Below, piece by piece: positions 49,864 to 64,000 of a stretch of DNA of 64,000 nucleotides. Source of the DNA: Spizellomyces punctatus DAOM BR117 (Eukaryota; Chytridiomycota; Chytridiomycetes; Spizellomycetales; Spizellomycetaceae); assembly GCF_000182565.1 (NCBI RefSeq), contig NW_015971549.1, positions 429,427 to 493,426 of the forward strand. Direction: 5' to 3'. The position numbers and the translations under genes are program-made. The notes beneath the pieces were generated by a model. That model saw only the letters and a list, made by a program, of their open reading frames with translations. It was not told the DNA's origin and made no database searches. Positions within the stretch are counted from its first letter, which is position 1. Each line of letters begins with the position of its first letter.

Positions 49864-50050
49864 TTGCCCAGCAACGTTGAGACTGAAAACGTACGCGTCG
49901 CATCAAGCGCAACAGACTATAGTGATTGATGATGCAATTGCTCATTTTCATCAAATGGTCTGCAAAGCTACCTAACCTATGACCGTATCATAGCATCTAC
50001 AACATACTATATACAAACAATCTGCTGGACCACAGATAACCCATAATATC

Positions 50051-54212
<4,162 letters not shown>

Positions 54213-54501
54213 TGGAGAATAATCGCCTCAGTGCCAGGAAGCTTTACATTCCAAGTAGAAGATCGTGCGAGCCCATGCTAGCTTTGGCCTAACTGACTGT
54301 GCCACCATCCGGACGTATTGCTATAGCAACAAGATATTGTATATTCAGATGGACAAACGACTGTGTGAGTTTGCTAACAAAGTGCAGCGGGGAGCGCCAA
54401 AGTCCAGCCAAAGGGGACCTCAGTACGGAATATGGCCCAATCATCCTTGCTTTTTTTGCGTATGGCCGATATTATAGTGCCGACCTATGTACAAGCAACA
54501 T

Positions 54502-55045
54502 TTAAGCCCTACCCAAAGTGAGACCCAGAGACATCAAGAGCCCGCGAAGAAACGTGAAAACTGCCGGAAGGAACGGCCTAGCGATGAAAATGAGGCATCA
54601 GGTACATAAGATCCGCAACTTCTTATGGACAAAGTCAACTCACCCAAAGAGGTTAAATACGCCAAAAAGCTCCGATATCAGCCCTACAAAAGGCCATTTT
54701 AACAGTACTAGCACAATCCCACCCAGAAAGCAAGCTGTACTGGGAAGACGATCCCGGCGTGAAAAGAACGCAATAGTTCGTGAGGGTCCGATCAGTAAAG
54801 TTATTCCTGACAGAAATAGTAGCTGTACAAAAGGCAACTTCGAATTAAACGATTCCCCTAATCGCAGCGCATTGCCAAGTGGTTTGGCGCATTGATCCTC
54901 TTACGTTGCCCACTGCCATAAGCCCTTTATCCAGGAGTAACATTACCCCGAAAAGGAAGAAGAGAGCCCCAGCTCCCGCGAGACAAGCACCGAATCCTAC
55001 CAATGCGATCCTCTTAATCAACATAAAGTAACGAGCACAATCCAT
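54502..55045 (-). CDS. Got1 vesicle transport protein
   Basis: Got1 is a small tetraspan protein of the early Golgi and ER. The start at 55045 gives MDCARYFMLIKRIALVGFGA, then FLFGVMLLLDKGLMAVGN, the family GxxLLxxDRGLLAxGN motif. The next exon reads LLFLSGITLLIGPSRTIAFF, RRDRLPSTACFLGGIVLVL and WPFVGLISELFGVFNLFG. The last exon has PFLPAVFTFLRGLLMSLGL and stops at 54502. Two introns occur and the length is about 140 residues, as usual. The very N-terminus is less certain since no upstream exon was sought beyond 55045. Confidence 0.92.
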
Positions 55046-55233
55046 AACACCCACTCTGTGATCCAGACAGAACCATTTTTGGTTGAGATTGCGGTCTGAA
55101 TGTCAATATGCCCTAACAGATCGCTCTCGTAATCTCACGTAGGCTGTTTGAGTCATGTCAAGTTCACGTGAGTAGCGGAACCTGAAAGCTTGCGTTGGCC
55201 TCAAGGTTCGAATTTGCTATCCCATCCAGCTTT
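55046..55233. promoter_or_regulatory. Divergent promoter between Got1 and TRAPPC12-like
   Basis: A 188-bp interval separates oppositely directed starts. CACGTGA occurs at about 55168, an E-box-like site; its role is not known. Confidence 0.35.
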
Positions 55234-57330
55234 ATGGAGTCAATAACACCCGACTGGCCCCCAGTCGCTGTCGGAGAAGGCGTTTCATCGCAGGAGCGCG
55301 AACTTCTTCCAGACGAGCACCGGCAGCTAGATGTTTCGGACCTGCCTGAAGACACGGTCCCAGAGCGGTCCTCGCCGAGCGTAGCGGATGCATTTCCCGA
55401 AGCAGAGAGCGCCGATGGTTTGTCGGAGGACATTACACTAGCAAATGACAGCAATGGCGTGGTTACGGACGGTGGCATTGCTGGGACGAGAGTGGGTGAC
55501 CCTCTCGCCGACCTACGAAGTCTGGGGCGGTCCAATTTACAACCACCAGGACCGCCTTCGATGGTGCGAGCAGCGTCTCTAGGCTTTGACGAGGTTGCGG
55601 CCGCGACACCGTCAGCTTCATCCAATAATATGCCTCTAGGAACTTTCTCAAGTCCTGGATCTCTCATTGACATTCAGCCGATGGGCGAGGCTCCTGCCGC
55701 AGCACCTGTGGTTGATAATGGCCCCATTCCTTTCTTCCAGCAGTCAGAACCTCTCGGAGCTGTTGGTGGGGTTGATTTCTTTGCAAGCTTACCTGGGCAG
55801 CAACCGAATATTCGCGTCGAGAATAGTGAAACGGGAGCGTCCTCCACCACATCTTCACAGCAGCCGTACATTTCACCCGTCACATCCTCTCCATCAGGAC
55901 CATCGCCATCTGGCGCTTCCATTATTTCGCTGGAAACTGCCACAATGACCGGACAAAAGCCCCCTCTACCTGCTAATAGCATAGATGTAAATGCAGCTCC
56001 CCCTTCTCACGCTGCACCATACCCCATATCGGCCGCTGCCACTACTCTTATGCCTGCCACCCAGCCTCTGTTCGCCGCAAATTTTGATATTTTGAACCGA
56101 GCTCACCCGACCGCATCCAAAGTACCACAAGCAACCGCTGCCCTTGATCCAAAGTACCAAAGTCTTCCCACGAAGCGCTGGACTGATCCCAGCGTCTTTT
56201 ACGACATACCTCCCCGAGATCCCATTGGTGAGATCTTCCCTAAAGCTTTCCCAGTTGACACAGGTCCTAGACCAACACGCAAGATCTTGCGGGTGGACGA
56301 TGTCGCTTCGGAGTCTGATCCGTTCCTTGCGCTGATAGATGCAAACAGTTGGAGAAGTGTTGCCATTCTCGCACGGCAGAGGCTTATAGCAACACACCCC
56401 GCACATGTGAAAGAGATCATGCGACTTTGGTTTGTGAGGCTAACTGCCCTAGCAAGACTGAGGTTGTTCGAATTTGCCTCGAGCGAGCTGCAGAAAGTCG
56501 GTGCAACAGATCTTGACCCCCCTAATTTGCGATATGAAAAGCATCTGGACGTATTTCCGAACGCCAGTGGCTCGATGCTGAGCTTTGAGATACGGTTGTT
56601 CTGGGCACGAATACCGAGTTTCAAAGCCCACCATCAAGAAAGTGTCAACAGAATGTACAAATTATTGTATATATGCCGGCGAATGGTTCAGCAATGTAAA
56701 TCTGGAGGCGGAAAAGGCGAAGATGAACCAGAATCTGTCTGGAGAAACAGAGAGGGTCAAATTCAGCTTCAAATAGCGAATCTCCTACTTGATCTGAAAG
56801 ATCATCGTGCGGCTAGCGCGGTTCTGCGCGCCGTGAGCCAATCAAGGACCAGCGACGCTAATCTACTCTCGGCCTTGGGTCGCGTGCATCTACAAATGGG
56901 GAACGTCCCAACAGCTCGGGACATATTCCAACGCGTGTCTGACCTCGTCAGTAAAGATGTGTCCCAAACTGCACGGCATGACCTAGTACTCAGCAATCGC
57001 GCCTTTCTTCACATGGCGGAAGGTGAATGGGAAAGTGCAGTGAACTGCCTCACCCAACTATTAGGCCTGAACCCAACATCAGTTGTCTGCGTCAATAATC
57101 TCGCGCTATGTCAGCTGTACACTGGGAATGTTGGACAAGCTGTGAGCTTTCTGGACAGCATTGCAATTGACATGCCCCGCAAAGCTGGAGTCTGTGAAGA
57201 GTTATTATTTAATCTATGCAGTTTGTACGATTTGACGGATATGAGTGTGGAAAGGAAGAGGAAGCTGTTGGGCACCGTGGTTAGCCGATTCGCTGGAGAC
57301 GATTTTGATCCTGCATGCCTAAAATTATAA
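55234..57330 (+). CDS. TRAPPC12-like TRAPP subunit
   Basis: TRAPPC12 belongs to TRAPP III, a Rab exchange complex in early secretion and autophagy. The long single exon encodes 698 residues. The N-terminal 330 are disordered, rich in Pro, Ser and acidic residues (VSDLPEDTVPERSSPSVAD). The C-terminal half is helical with TPR-like repeats: WRSVAILARQRLIATHPAHV, LSFEIRLFWARIPSFK, NREGQIQLQIANLLLDLKDH, LSALGRVHLQMGNVPTARDI, LSNRAFLHMAEGEWESAVNC and VCVNNLALCQLYTGNVGQAV. It closes with ELLFNLCSLYDL and DDFDPACLKL, close to the human C-terminus. The ATG at 55234 is the first in frame. AATAAA follows at 57350. Confidence 0.9.
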   Translation: MESITPDWPPVAVGEGVSSQERELLPDEHRQLDVSDLPEDTVPERSSPSVADAFPEAESADGLSEDITLANDSNGVVTDGGIAGTRVGDPLADLRSLGRSNLQPPGPPSMVRAASLGFDEVAAATPSASSNNMPLGTFSSPGSLIDIQPMGEAPAAAPVVDNGPIPFFQQSEPLGAVGGVDFFASLPGQQPNIRVENSETGASSTTSSQQPYISPVTSSPSGPSPSGASIISLETATMTGQKPPLPANSIDVNAAPPSHAAPYPISAAATTLMPATQPLFAANFDILNRAHPTASKVPQATAALDPKYQSLPTKRWTDPSVFYDIPPRDPIGEIFPKAFPVDTGPRPTRKILRVDDVASESDPFLALIDANSWRSVAILARQRLIATHPAHVKEIMRLWFVRLTALARLRLFEFASSELQKVGATDLDPPNLRYEKHLDVFPNASGSMLSFEIRLFWARIPSFKAHHQESVNRMYKLLYICRRMVQQCKSGGGKGEDEPESVWRNREGQIQLQIANLLLDLKDHRAASAVLRAVSQSRTSDANLLSALGRVHLQMGNVPTARDIFQRVSDLVSKDVSQTARHDLVLSNRAFLHMAEGEWESAVNCLTQLLGLNPTSVVCVNNLALCQLYTGNVGQAVSFLDSIAIDMPRKAGVCEELLFNLCSLYDLTDMSVERKRKLLGTVVSRFAGDDFDPACLKL

Positions 57331-57349
57331 CAATGGAGGTGTAGCTGGC

Positions 57350-57355
57350 AATAAA
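57350..57355 (+). terminator. Poly(A) signal AATAAA of TRAPPC12-like gene
   Basis: AATAAA lies 20 bp past the TAA stop at 57330. It is within a very short (about 80 bp) convergent gap before the methyltransferase stop. Confidence 0.5.
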
Positions 57356-57409
57356 GATAATAACGACATCACCCACATTGACAATCCATGAGGTTCTGCC
57401 TTTACACTT

Positions 57410-58350
57410 TCATTGAGCTTCTTTTATCCCGACTACCAACTCCATTCCATGCTCCGTTTCTCCATACTCTACTCTAAACCCAGCTTCCTTCACTGTCTGG
57501 CCAACCCACTCCCTGCTCATGGCTAATTTATAATACCAACTTTTGCATAGCTCCCAGGTTCCATTGCCTTTCTTAATGTGAACCAAATCATGGACACGGA
57601 TCCTCGCTCCACTTCCATCCTCTTCCACAGCCGCCCCATCATCCCTTTGTCGCTCCCATTCTAAGAAACATGTGAAGACAGTCATGGCATCTGATCGCAC
57701 GGGAACAAATCTATCTGTTCCTTCAAGGGGATGAGTCAAATCTCGGAATTGGAGAATGAGCCGTCCGTGTGGCCGTAATGCAGCATGCGCATCACGAATC
57801 ATTTCACGGACTTCTTCAAGGGATGCTAAATGTGTCGGTGTATCGCCCATGCACACTACACACCCAGCAGCTCCGTCGTCAATTTGCTCCCGAAAGTTGA
57901 GGAGATCACCCTCAACGGTTCGCACTCTTTTCTCATCAATGCCTAATGTTTTAATCTCATCCCCAAGTTCCTCCAGCATGCCCACACTTGCATCGACAGC
58001 CACCACTTTGTATCCAAGCTCCAGCAAAGGAATAGTTTGAAAGCCTGGTCCACAACCTAGATCGACTGCCACCGTATCAGGGGCGACAGTGGCCGGAAGA
58101 TGCCTTAATAGGATACATCGGTTTTGGGCTAGCTTTGTTTCATAACCGCCAAACATCCTGGTATGCAAGTGTTTGCATGTTTGTCTCTCAAATGTATGGA
58201 TTGTTTGCCTACTTACCATGTGTAGTGCTCACTTAGAAGCCGGTCATAATGAGAGGCAACGGAAAGGTAATTGGAGGAGGTAAGAATAGGTTTGGATGCA
58301 CGAGCAGATATGGGAGGAGGAGTAGGTGCGGAAGGTGGTGTCATGGCCAT
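57410..58350 (-). CDS. Class I SAM-dependent methyltransferase
   Basis: Exon 1 from ATG 58350 encodes MAMTPPSAPTPPPISARASK and SNYLSVASHYDRLLSEHYTW; a 60-nt intron then joins MFGGYETKLAQNR. The Rossmann core shows VAVDLGCGPGFQTIPLLELG (motif I), KVVAVDASVGMLEELG (acidic motif II) and CVVCMGDTPTHLASLEEVRE (motif IV/V region). LILQFRDLTHPLEGTDRFVP follows. The overall length is near 294 residues. The substrate is unknown; proteins of this pattern include small-molecule methyltransferases. The ATG at 58344 is an alternative start, and the upstream 58422 frame has no ATG. Confidence 0.85.
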
Positions 58351-58758
58351 TGCTGCCGATAAATGACGATCTCGTTTAAACTTCTGGGTATTCACCAGCA
58401 CAGAACCGGTGTGGCGCAGCAAGACGCGGTTGATGCAGATCTATCAGTGATTTCAGATGGCGCCTTGGGGAGCCAATCATTCGGAATTTATGAACGTCGA
58501 TCAACCAACCCATGTTTAATAGCAATGAAACAAGAAGATGAACTGATACGTTGCAATGATGTTGCGTTACGATTTTGTGAGGATTTGGGCCGATGCACGC
58601 AAAAGAAATGTGGAAGCATTACTGCAACGCTTCAAATATGAAATTGTACTTTGCCACTCCGTTATTTGTGGTATCATGCTCATTAAAATATGCCAGCCAC
58701 GACATACAATTGGGCCATCTTTTAACTTCCTCGCCCTATCCAGCAACTTTTGTGAATC
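58351..58758. other. Intergenic stretch with no gene
   Basis: It lies between the methyltransferase start (-) and the Ubc13 stop (-), so it should hold the methyltransferase promoter and Ubc13 3' UTR. Plus-strand open frames (58363-58641, 58593-59021) have no recognisable protein. Confidence 0.45.
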
Positions 58759-59690
58759 TCATCCGCGAGCATACTGGGCCGTCCAGTCGCGTGCTTTTGA
58801 ATGAGATGTTGGTTAGAGGGAGAGGCAACCAGAATATGACGACTGACAAACCGTACCTGTTGCGATTGCCGCCTTTTCGTTCTCCTTCCAATGTTGTGCC
58901 ACGTCATTCGCCAATGGATCGTCCGGGTTGGGAGCAGACAGTAGAGCTTGTATTGATAGTAATACTGTGCGAATTTGAAGAGCTGGAGACCATTTATCTG
59001 TTATGTAGCCAGTATTATTGAAGCGTAGATCGTTTAGCTACTAACATGTGCCTCCCACGAACCTTTCAGTATATCCAGACAAATGCGGCCAAGTTTGTCG
59101 ATATTTGGATGATAGATCTTGGTCAAGAAGCGAACTTTTGGTGGTGCCATCGGATATTCCTCGGGAAGGAAAAGTTCGAGTTTAAAGTCTCCACCTATTG
59201 AAATGCAAGAGAGACGAGAGTAGACTCAGAGAAATGAATCTAAAATGGCCCGAGTTTCCAGCCAGATAATTATATCAGGGTTTCCACAAGGTCAGCCTGC
59301 AGGCATAGTGGCATTTATCAGGCCACCGTACCTTCAAAGGGAGACTGTTGGGGACCAGCAATAACTACATCGAAATATCGGAGATTATCTTCGTGAGGTG
59401 TGGCACTGATACCTGGGGCAGGCTCGGCCATTAGCCGCTCCGTTTCCTGTGGAAAATTGGAAGATGTCACGATGAGTGAAGAATTACTTGCCAGCTAACG
59501 CGCCGGTGATGCGTGGCTCTTTTGGGAAATCATTCTACATTTGCAAAATAACCAAAAATCGTAGAAAAAGCCGTGTATGTCCGACATTTCATAATTTTCA
59601 TATGCGCTCAAGATTGCCATCGGGATAGTCAAGCGGGAGGATAAAGTAGTGGCATAACCATACCTTGACAATTCGCTTTGGTAGTGACAT
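58759..59690 (-). CDS. Ubiquitin-conjugating enzyme E2 N (Ubc13)
   Basis: Ubc13 with Mms2 builds lysine-63 ubiquitin chains in DNA damage tolerance. Exon 1 encodes only MSLPKRIVK (from 59690). The next exon has [20 protein letters not shown] with [18 protein letters not shown], then [20 protein letters not shown] and [17 protein letters not shown], where the C of RICLDILK is the catalytic cysteine. Later exons give [20 protein letters not shown] and [18 protein letters not shown]; the last encodes [11 protein letters not shown]. Five or more introns occur. Length (about 150 residues) is standard. UBC13 rather than another E2 is indicated by PVPGI/PAPGI and [15 protein letters not shown]. Confidence 0.95.
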
Positions 59691-60144
59691 GGGTCCGAGT
59701 AGCTTTTTCTATCGCAATCACACGCTTCGACTGTAGACCTTTAGTGACAAACACGACCAAATCTTGAATCGCGGGATCCTTTGCAAGTAAGTTGTGGGAG
59801 CCGTTGAGCACTTGCCCCTGTCATCTTCACGTGATGCAATGTCATGGCAACAAAATGAATCATTGAAAGCTGAGTGACCTGACAAATTGTATCTCCGCGT
59901 CTCGGCCATTCCGCACGGGGCTGGTTGTATCCATTTCAGGAAGACGTTTTTCCGGCAGAGGACTTTGACGATCAGCATTTCGACCACGACAGCGAAGCAG
60001 ACGATCGCACCGAGGTTTGTTAGCCCAAAGTGTACCTGAAAACACGGCAACGTACATTCCCTACGCCGAAACACTTTTTTACTGCCGCGACAAGAACGAA
60101 AACAAGACACCAATATCGAAATTTGAGCTAGTCATTTTGCAACC
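59691..60144. promoter_or_regulatory. Divergent region between Ubc13 and bZIP
   Basis: About 450 bp separate the two starts. A minus-strand open frame (59718-60113) has no ATG-led known protein. A CACGTG-like half site (TTCACGTGATG near 59828) and GATAA-like sites are visible but unproven. Confidence 0.35.
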
Positions 60145-61356
60145 ATGGCCAGCAATTACGACTACATTACGATGCTGAACCTGCCAGAACTCTCTCCGCC
60201 CACAGCATCTGAGAGCGAATTTCAGAATGAACTGGACCTGTGGCTAAACACAGACTTCAGTTTTGATCCACTGGACTCGAGTGCGTTCTCTGGCGACTCA
60301 CGGAGACCCGAAGGTTGGTGCAGGTGGCCAGAGACCCCAGTTTTTATTGCATGACCTGCAACCGAGGTTATTGTGGGGAAGTTCCTAACCTCCGGCGATT
60401 TCCTCCCTTCCTGCAGACTTTGAGTATGATCATTCTAAAGAAGCCTTCCCGGAGCGCGCTGGTGCAGGTGCCACTGCTCGTGTTGAGACACAAGCCCAAC
60501 ACAGTTCTCAAACGTCTGTTCAGCAACAAGCACCCACAACTTCCTTCACGCAGTCTGAGGCAATCGCAACAATCGTACCTCAGGTCGCGCATGAGGCTCC
60601 AGCTATATCTCAGTACCATCAGCCTGTACTGGCCCCGATGCCAGTACACAGCAATCCTACTTTGCCAAACACTACGTCTGGTTTTAGCGTGTTTGGTACC
60701 GATGCTGCGTCCACGATTGGAGCATCGAACTTGACGTTGCAGCAAATCATCGCGGCGGCTGCTGCAATGGGGGCTAATACCACAGCCTCAGCATCCCAAG
60801 TATCATCTGAGGCAGCTATGAATAATACCAGTACTGCCACCTCTGTACCAGAATCAGATGTCGCAAAGTCAGAGGATAGGACCGACGAGGAATTGGACAA
60901 GCGTCGGAGAAACACTGCCGCCTCGGCCAGGTTCCGTGCCAAAAAGAAGCTGAGGGAACAGGCTCTGGAGAGGACTGCAAAGGAGATGACGGAGAAAGCC
61001 CAGCAACTTGAGCGTCGTGTGAAGGAATATGAAATGGAACTCAAGTGGCTCCGCCAGCTAGTCACAGACCGAGAGGGCAAGAAGCGCCTACGGGATTTCT
61101 ACGAAGAGGTATTCAAGTAGTCTGATTGTGGTGCTCCGGCAGTGCTAATCATGCATATCCTTCTCAGAGCGGCCTTACTTTTATTGAGGGGACGATGGCT
61201 GCAGGCTGCGGGATTGAGTCGCAGGGTACTACTTCGAATGTGCCAGCTGCCAATTTGGCTGCAGCTGCAGCTGCTTTTGCTGGAGTCATGGCTCTTGCTG
61301 GGAAGCCACTTGCTCTCCCATTGCCTCCAGATAATAAGCGTCGCAGGGCGGCCTAG
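60145..61356 (+). CDS. bZIP transcription factor of the CYS3/MET4 type
   Basis: The basic region RRRNTAASARFRAKKK followed by REQALERTAKEMTEKAQQLE and the zipper heptads matches the fungal CYS-3/MET4 family, which activates sulfur-assimilation genes. Exon 1 (60145-60311) starts MASNYDYITMLNLPELSPPT and is acidic. After one intron the middle is Gln/Ala/Thr-rich (TLQQIIAAAAAMGANTTASA). A second intron (61103-61160) follows EEV-less joint DFYEE, giving SGLTFIEGTMAAGCGIES, an Ala-rich run, and a basic end PLPPDNKRRRAA at 61356. If the intron is retained, translation stops early at 61120 with EEVFK. AATAAA follows at 61455. Confidence 0.88.
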
Positions 61357-62040
61357 ATTAGCTCGGAGCTTTCATTGCGCCTGAGATTGCGTTGCAGCTC
61401 CCTTCGTTTTATATATTGCTCGTCATTCGTTCATTTCTTATATAGTGTAATGGCAATAAACACTTGTCACACACTTTACACCAGCGTGGATTGAACAACT
61501 TGGGTTTGGCAATAACCGGCCCAGATAAAGCTATCTATTACTAGGCATGATCATACAGGTCATCGTCCACCTCGCGCCAGCCGCCTTGAGAAAGTTGGTC
61601 GGTCGTAGGAGTTTTGGATACTAGTCAACCAGAATTAGACTGGATATTAAGCTTGCGAATAAATACGAGCACTGGATGGCAGCAGCTTAGTGGTGGATGC
61701 ATTGCAAGGTGAGCCTTGCTCATTGCTATTGGGTCCTGCCAATTTCTCATGTTTTGCTTGCGGCGAGTTGAAGAAACAATCAGGGAGGGGAGTGAGAATG
61801 AGGGGTTTATATAGAAAAATGAGTGCAGCAGGAGAAGGTTTCAAACAGCAAATGACTGTAGGACCCTTCCAAAAGTTGGTACTGATGCACGATGTGGCTG
61901 CGGAATCGATTTGACCAAAAAAGGCTAAAGTGCTACTGGACAAACCTCACCCTCCTTCGCCGATTCCATTGGAAAGCAGACCCCATCCTACACCACCGTT
62001 GAAGCTTCTGCCTTCTCCTGGTTAGCTGCACATCGCAAAA
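61357..62040. other. Intergenic stretch upstream of SMC1
   Basis: AATAAA at 61455 marks the bZIP 3' end. The rest contains opposite open frames at 61647-61943 (-) and 61690-61914 (+), neither recognisable. The SMC1 promoter must lie toward the right end. Confidence 0.4.
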
Positions 62041-64000
62041 ATGGGGCGGTTAGTGCAGATTGAGGTGGAAAACTTCAAGTCCTATCGGGGTCAGCAAACT
62101 ATTGGCCCATTTTATAACTTCACGTCGGTCATAGGACCTAATGGTTCCGGTATGCAGCAGCCTTTAGCTAACGGCCAGGGCATTCGGCTGGAACTAGACG
62201 CTGAGCATGTACATTCCATTTGTAATAGGCAAATCCAATCTGATGGACGCAATTAGTTTCGTGCTTGGCGTCAAGTCCACACAACTACGATCCGCACAGC
62301 TGAGGGAGCTTATATATCGGAGTGGGCGAGGAGCAGCAGAGAAGCAAGGGGGTAATGGAGGTGGCGAGGAAGAGCCAAAGCGAGCCTACGTGTGCGCAGA
62401 ATATGAAACTTCCGATGGGGGCACTTTGCGCTTCATGCGAATGTTAGTCTTCGGTTCCGGAGACGACAGTTATGTTGTGGCTACTGCATCCTTCTGAATT
62501 ATCCTTCCCTTTCAGTGTCACATCATCGGGAACCAGTGAATACAAGATCAATGATAAAAGTGTTCCTTTCGCAAAATATAGTGCGACCTTGGAGGAAGAA
62601 AACATCCTCATCAAAGCAAAGAACTTCCTGGTTTTTCAGGTATGAAGAAGATGCTCCTGGGAACCAGAGCCGATTGTGAACCTTTATATCTAGGGAGATG
62701 TTGAGGCTGTCGCATCCCAGTCGCCGAAAGATCTAACTCGATTACTGGAACAAATTAGCGGGTAGGTAAGACTTGGGATTTGTCTATCCTCATCAATCCT
62801 GACTATTGACGACTCATGAGCAGCTCCCTCGAACTTAAGGCTGAATATGAGAGGCTGAAAGCACTGCAGGAGATGGCAACGGAAAATTCGGCTGATAGTT
62901 TTGTTAAAAAACGTGGTGTTACCGCCGAAATGAAACAGTTCAAAGAGCAAAAGGAAGAGGCAGAACGGTTTGACAAGCTACAAAAGCAGCGGGTAGGATA
63001 CCCAGTCATATAACGATGCTCTTGCTTGATGCTCACTCCTGCACTTAGGCACAGCAACTCGCTACCTATTTGGTATGGAAGCTCTATCACCTCAATAAAA
63101 ACATTGAAGTCCTTGAGGCGGAGATCGATCAAGAAAGAGGAGCGTCACAACATTCGGAGGAGCAAATGGTAAGCGATGTTACCGTGAAGAGACACCCGCA
63201 GTCACTGAGTTAGGCCAATGTTTCCAATTTAGAGAGACTTGGAAACTCAACTCAAGGATGCCAAGCGTCAGCAAGCAAGGACAAACAAAGACCTTATGCG
63301 ATTGGAGAAACATATCCACGAAAAGACGAAACAAATGGAGGACATGGTTAGTGTATGTGTTACTAGACATACCGGCTCGTGTGACTGAAGGACGCCTTTT
63401 CTCCAGAAACCTGTACTGCTCCGCCTAGACGAAAAGATTCGCCATGGAAACAAAAAGCTCAGGACAGCAGACGAAAATATTTCCAAGGCCAGGGCAGAGC
63501 ATGAACGCGAGGTATACCGCAATGCTGTCAACTCTGTGGCCTACATGTCATAATCCATTTTCGGCCCTAGACCGTTATTATCCGTGATCTGCAGAAAGAT
63601 TACGAACAGCTTACTAAGGCGTTAGCAAAGTATGAAGGTACTGTAAGCGTATCGTCAAGACTGGTACGTCTCAATTCTAACATTGTTTGCAGAAAATCTT
63701 CGCAAACGTAGAGCCGAGGAAGGGCGATCTCTTGACGAGGCACAGTTAGCAGAATATAATCAGAGGTTGGGCCTTTTATCTTTCTTCAATGCAAGCTTAT
63801 TCTTATCTTTATGTGTCTGATAATAGAAAAAATGAAGTCCGGCGCCGAACCTTTGCGTTTCAGCAGGAACTCACCAATCTGCAACGTCAAAAGAAAACTG
63901 TAGTAGAAGCAAAGTTGCGACTGGAGGAGAATGTAAGCGGAGTACAGAATCGTAAACAGGTTTTAGAAGAAGAGGAAAGACTGCTTACGGAGCGGCAAGA
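62041..64000 (+). CDS. Cohesin subunit Smc1, 5' part only
   Basis: Smc1 pairs with Smc3 in the cohesin ring. The start at 62041 gives [20 protein letters not shown] and [20 protein letters not shown], with the Walker A P-loop split by a 71-bp intron ([13 protein letters not shown]). Then [30 protein letters not shown], and [16 protein letters not shown] with [20 protein letters not shown] and LEQISGS. The coiled coil follows ([60 protein letters not shown]). About ten introns were passed. The hinge, second coil and Walker B domain lie beyond the window end. GQQTIGPF and FKSYRGQ distinguish Smc1 from other SMC proteins. Confidence 0.95.

Noticed and set aside
59718-60113. 131-codon minus-strand ORF upstream of the bZIP
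   Set aside because: Overlaps the Ubc13 promoter and leader; no recognisable protein and competing frame.
61647-61943. Opposed ORFs before SMC1
   Set aside because: Both strands are equally open with no known motif, typical of chance in GC-balanced sequence.

Overview
The window is nuclear DNA of a fungus, most likely a zoosporic (flagellated) early-diverging one such as a chytrid or blastoclad. Nearly every gene is broken by short spliceosomal introns (mostly about 45-100 nt, GT...AG). The gene set is eukaryotic (translin, CapZ, Mago, Brl1/Brr6, AP-1 mu, SmF, U1-C, Edc3, Spt16, TRAPPC12-like, Smc1) and includes a fungal CYS3/MET4-type bZIP. Two genes point away from Dikarya: a cilium/axoneme protein of the CFAP100 (CCDC37/MIA1) family and a cobalamin-dependent methionine synthase (MetH). 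No mobile element, CRISPR array, rRNA gene or convincing tRNA was found.

Layout. 1-1.7 kb: no confident gene, only a frame-broken cysteine-rich remnant. 1.7-8 kb: translin (-), CapZ alpha (-), Mago (-), Brl1/Brr6 (+). 8.5-14 kb: CFAP100-like (-), divergent from a membrane-anchored fusion of a spermidine-synthase fold and a SpeD fold, then a SET protein (+). 14.9-22.2 kb: a SPOC-like protein possibly related to Chp1/TASOR (+), AP-1 mu (+), 3-ketosphinganine reductase (-), a second SET protein (+). 22.2-29.7 kb: a disordered protein (-) and MetH (-). 30.4-38.4 kb: SmF (-)/Edc3 (+), MCU (-), two small membrane-protein candidates (+), U1-C (-), a tiny Cys-rich candidate. 38.4-50 kb: MCC beta (+), arrestin/SH3 protein (+), Surf4/Erv29 (-), GT31-like glycosyltransferase (+), Cdc123-like (-). 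50-64 kb: Spt16 (-), Got1 (-), TRAPPC12-like (+), methyltransferase (-), Ubc13 (-), bZIP (+), Smc1 (+, cut by the window end).

Organisation. Genes are packed tightly and many lie head to head across about 100-450 bp: Mago/Brl1, CFAP100/SpdSyn-SpeD, KDSR/SET, SmF/Edc3, Got1/TRAPPC12, Ubc13/bZIP. There are no operons. Functional themes are RNA processing and decay, ER-Golgi traffic, chromatin, and methionine/SAM metabolism.

The most novel-looking object is the 11.4-13.0 kb gene. It encodes a single-pass membrane protein carrying two polyamine-biosynthesis folds, both of which appear to have lost their catalytic residues. Exon models were made by eye; starts, ends and small exons are approximate where stated.
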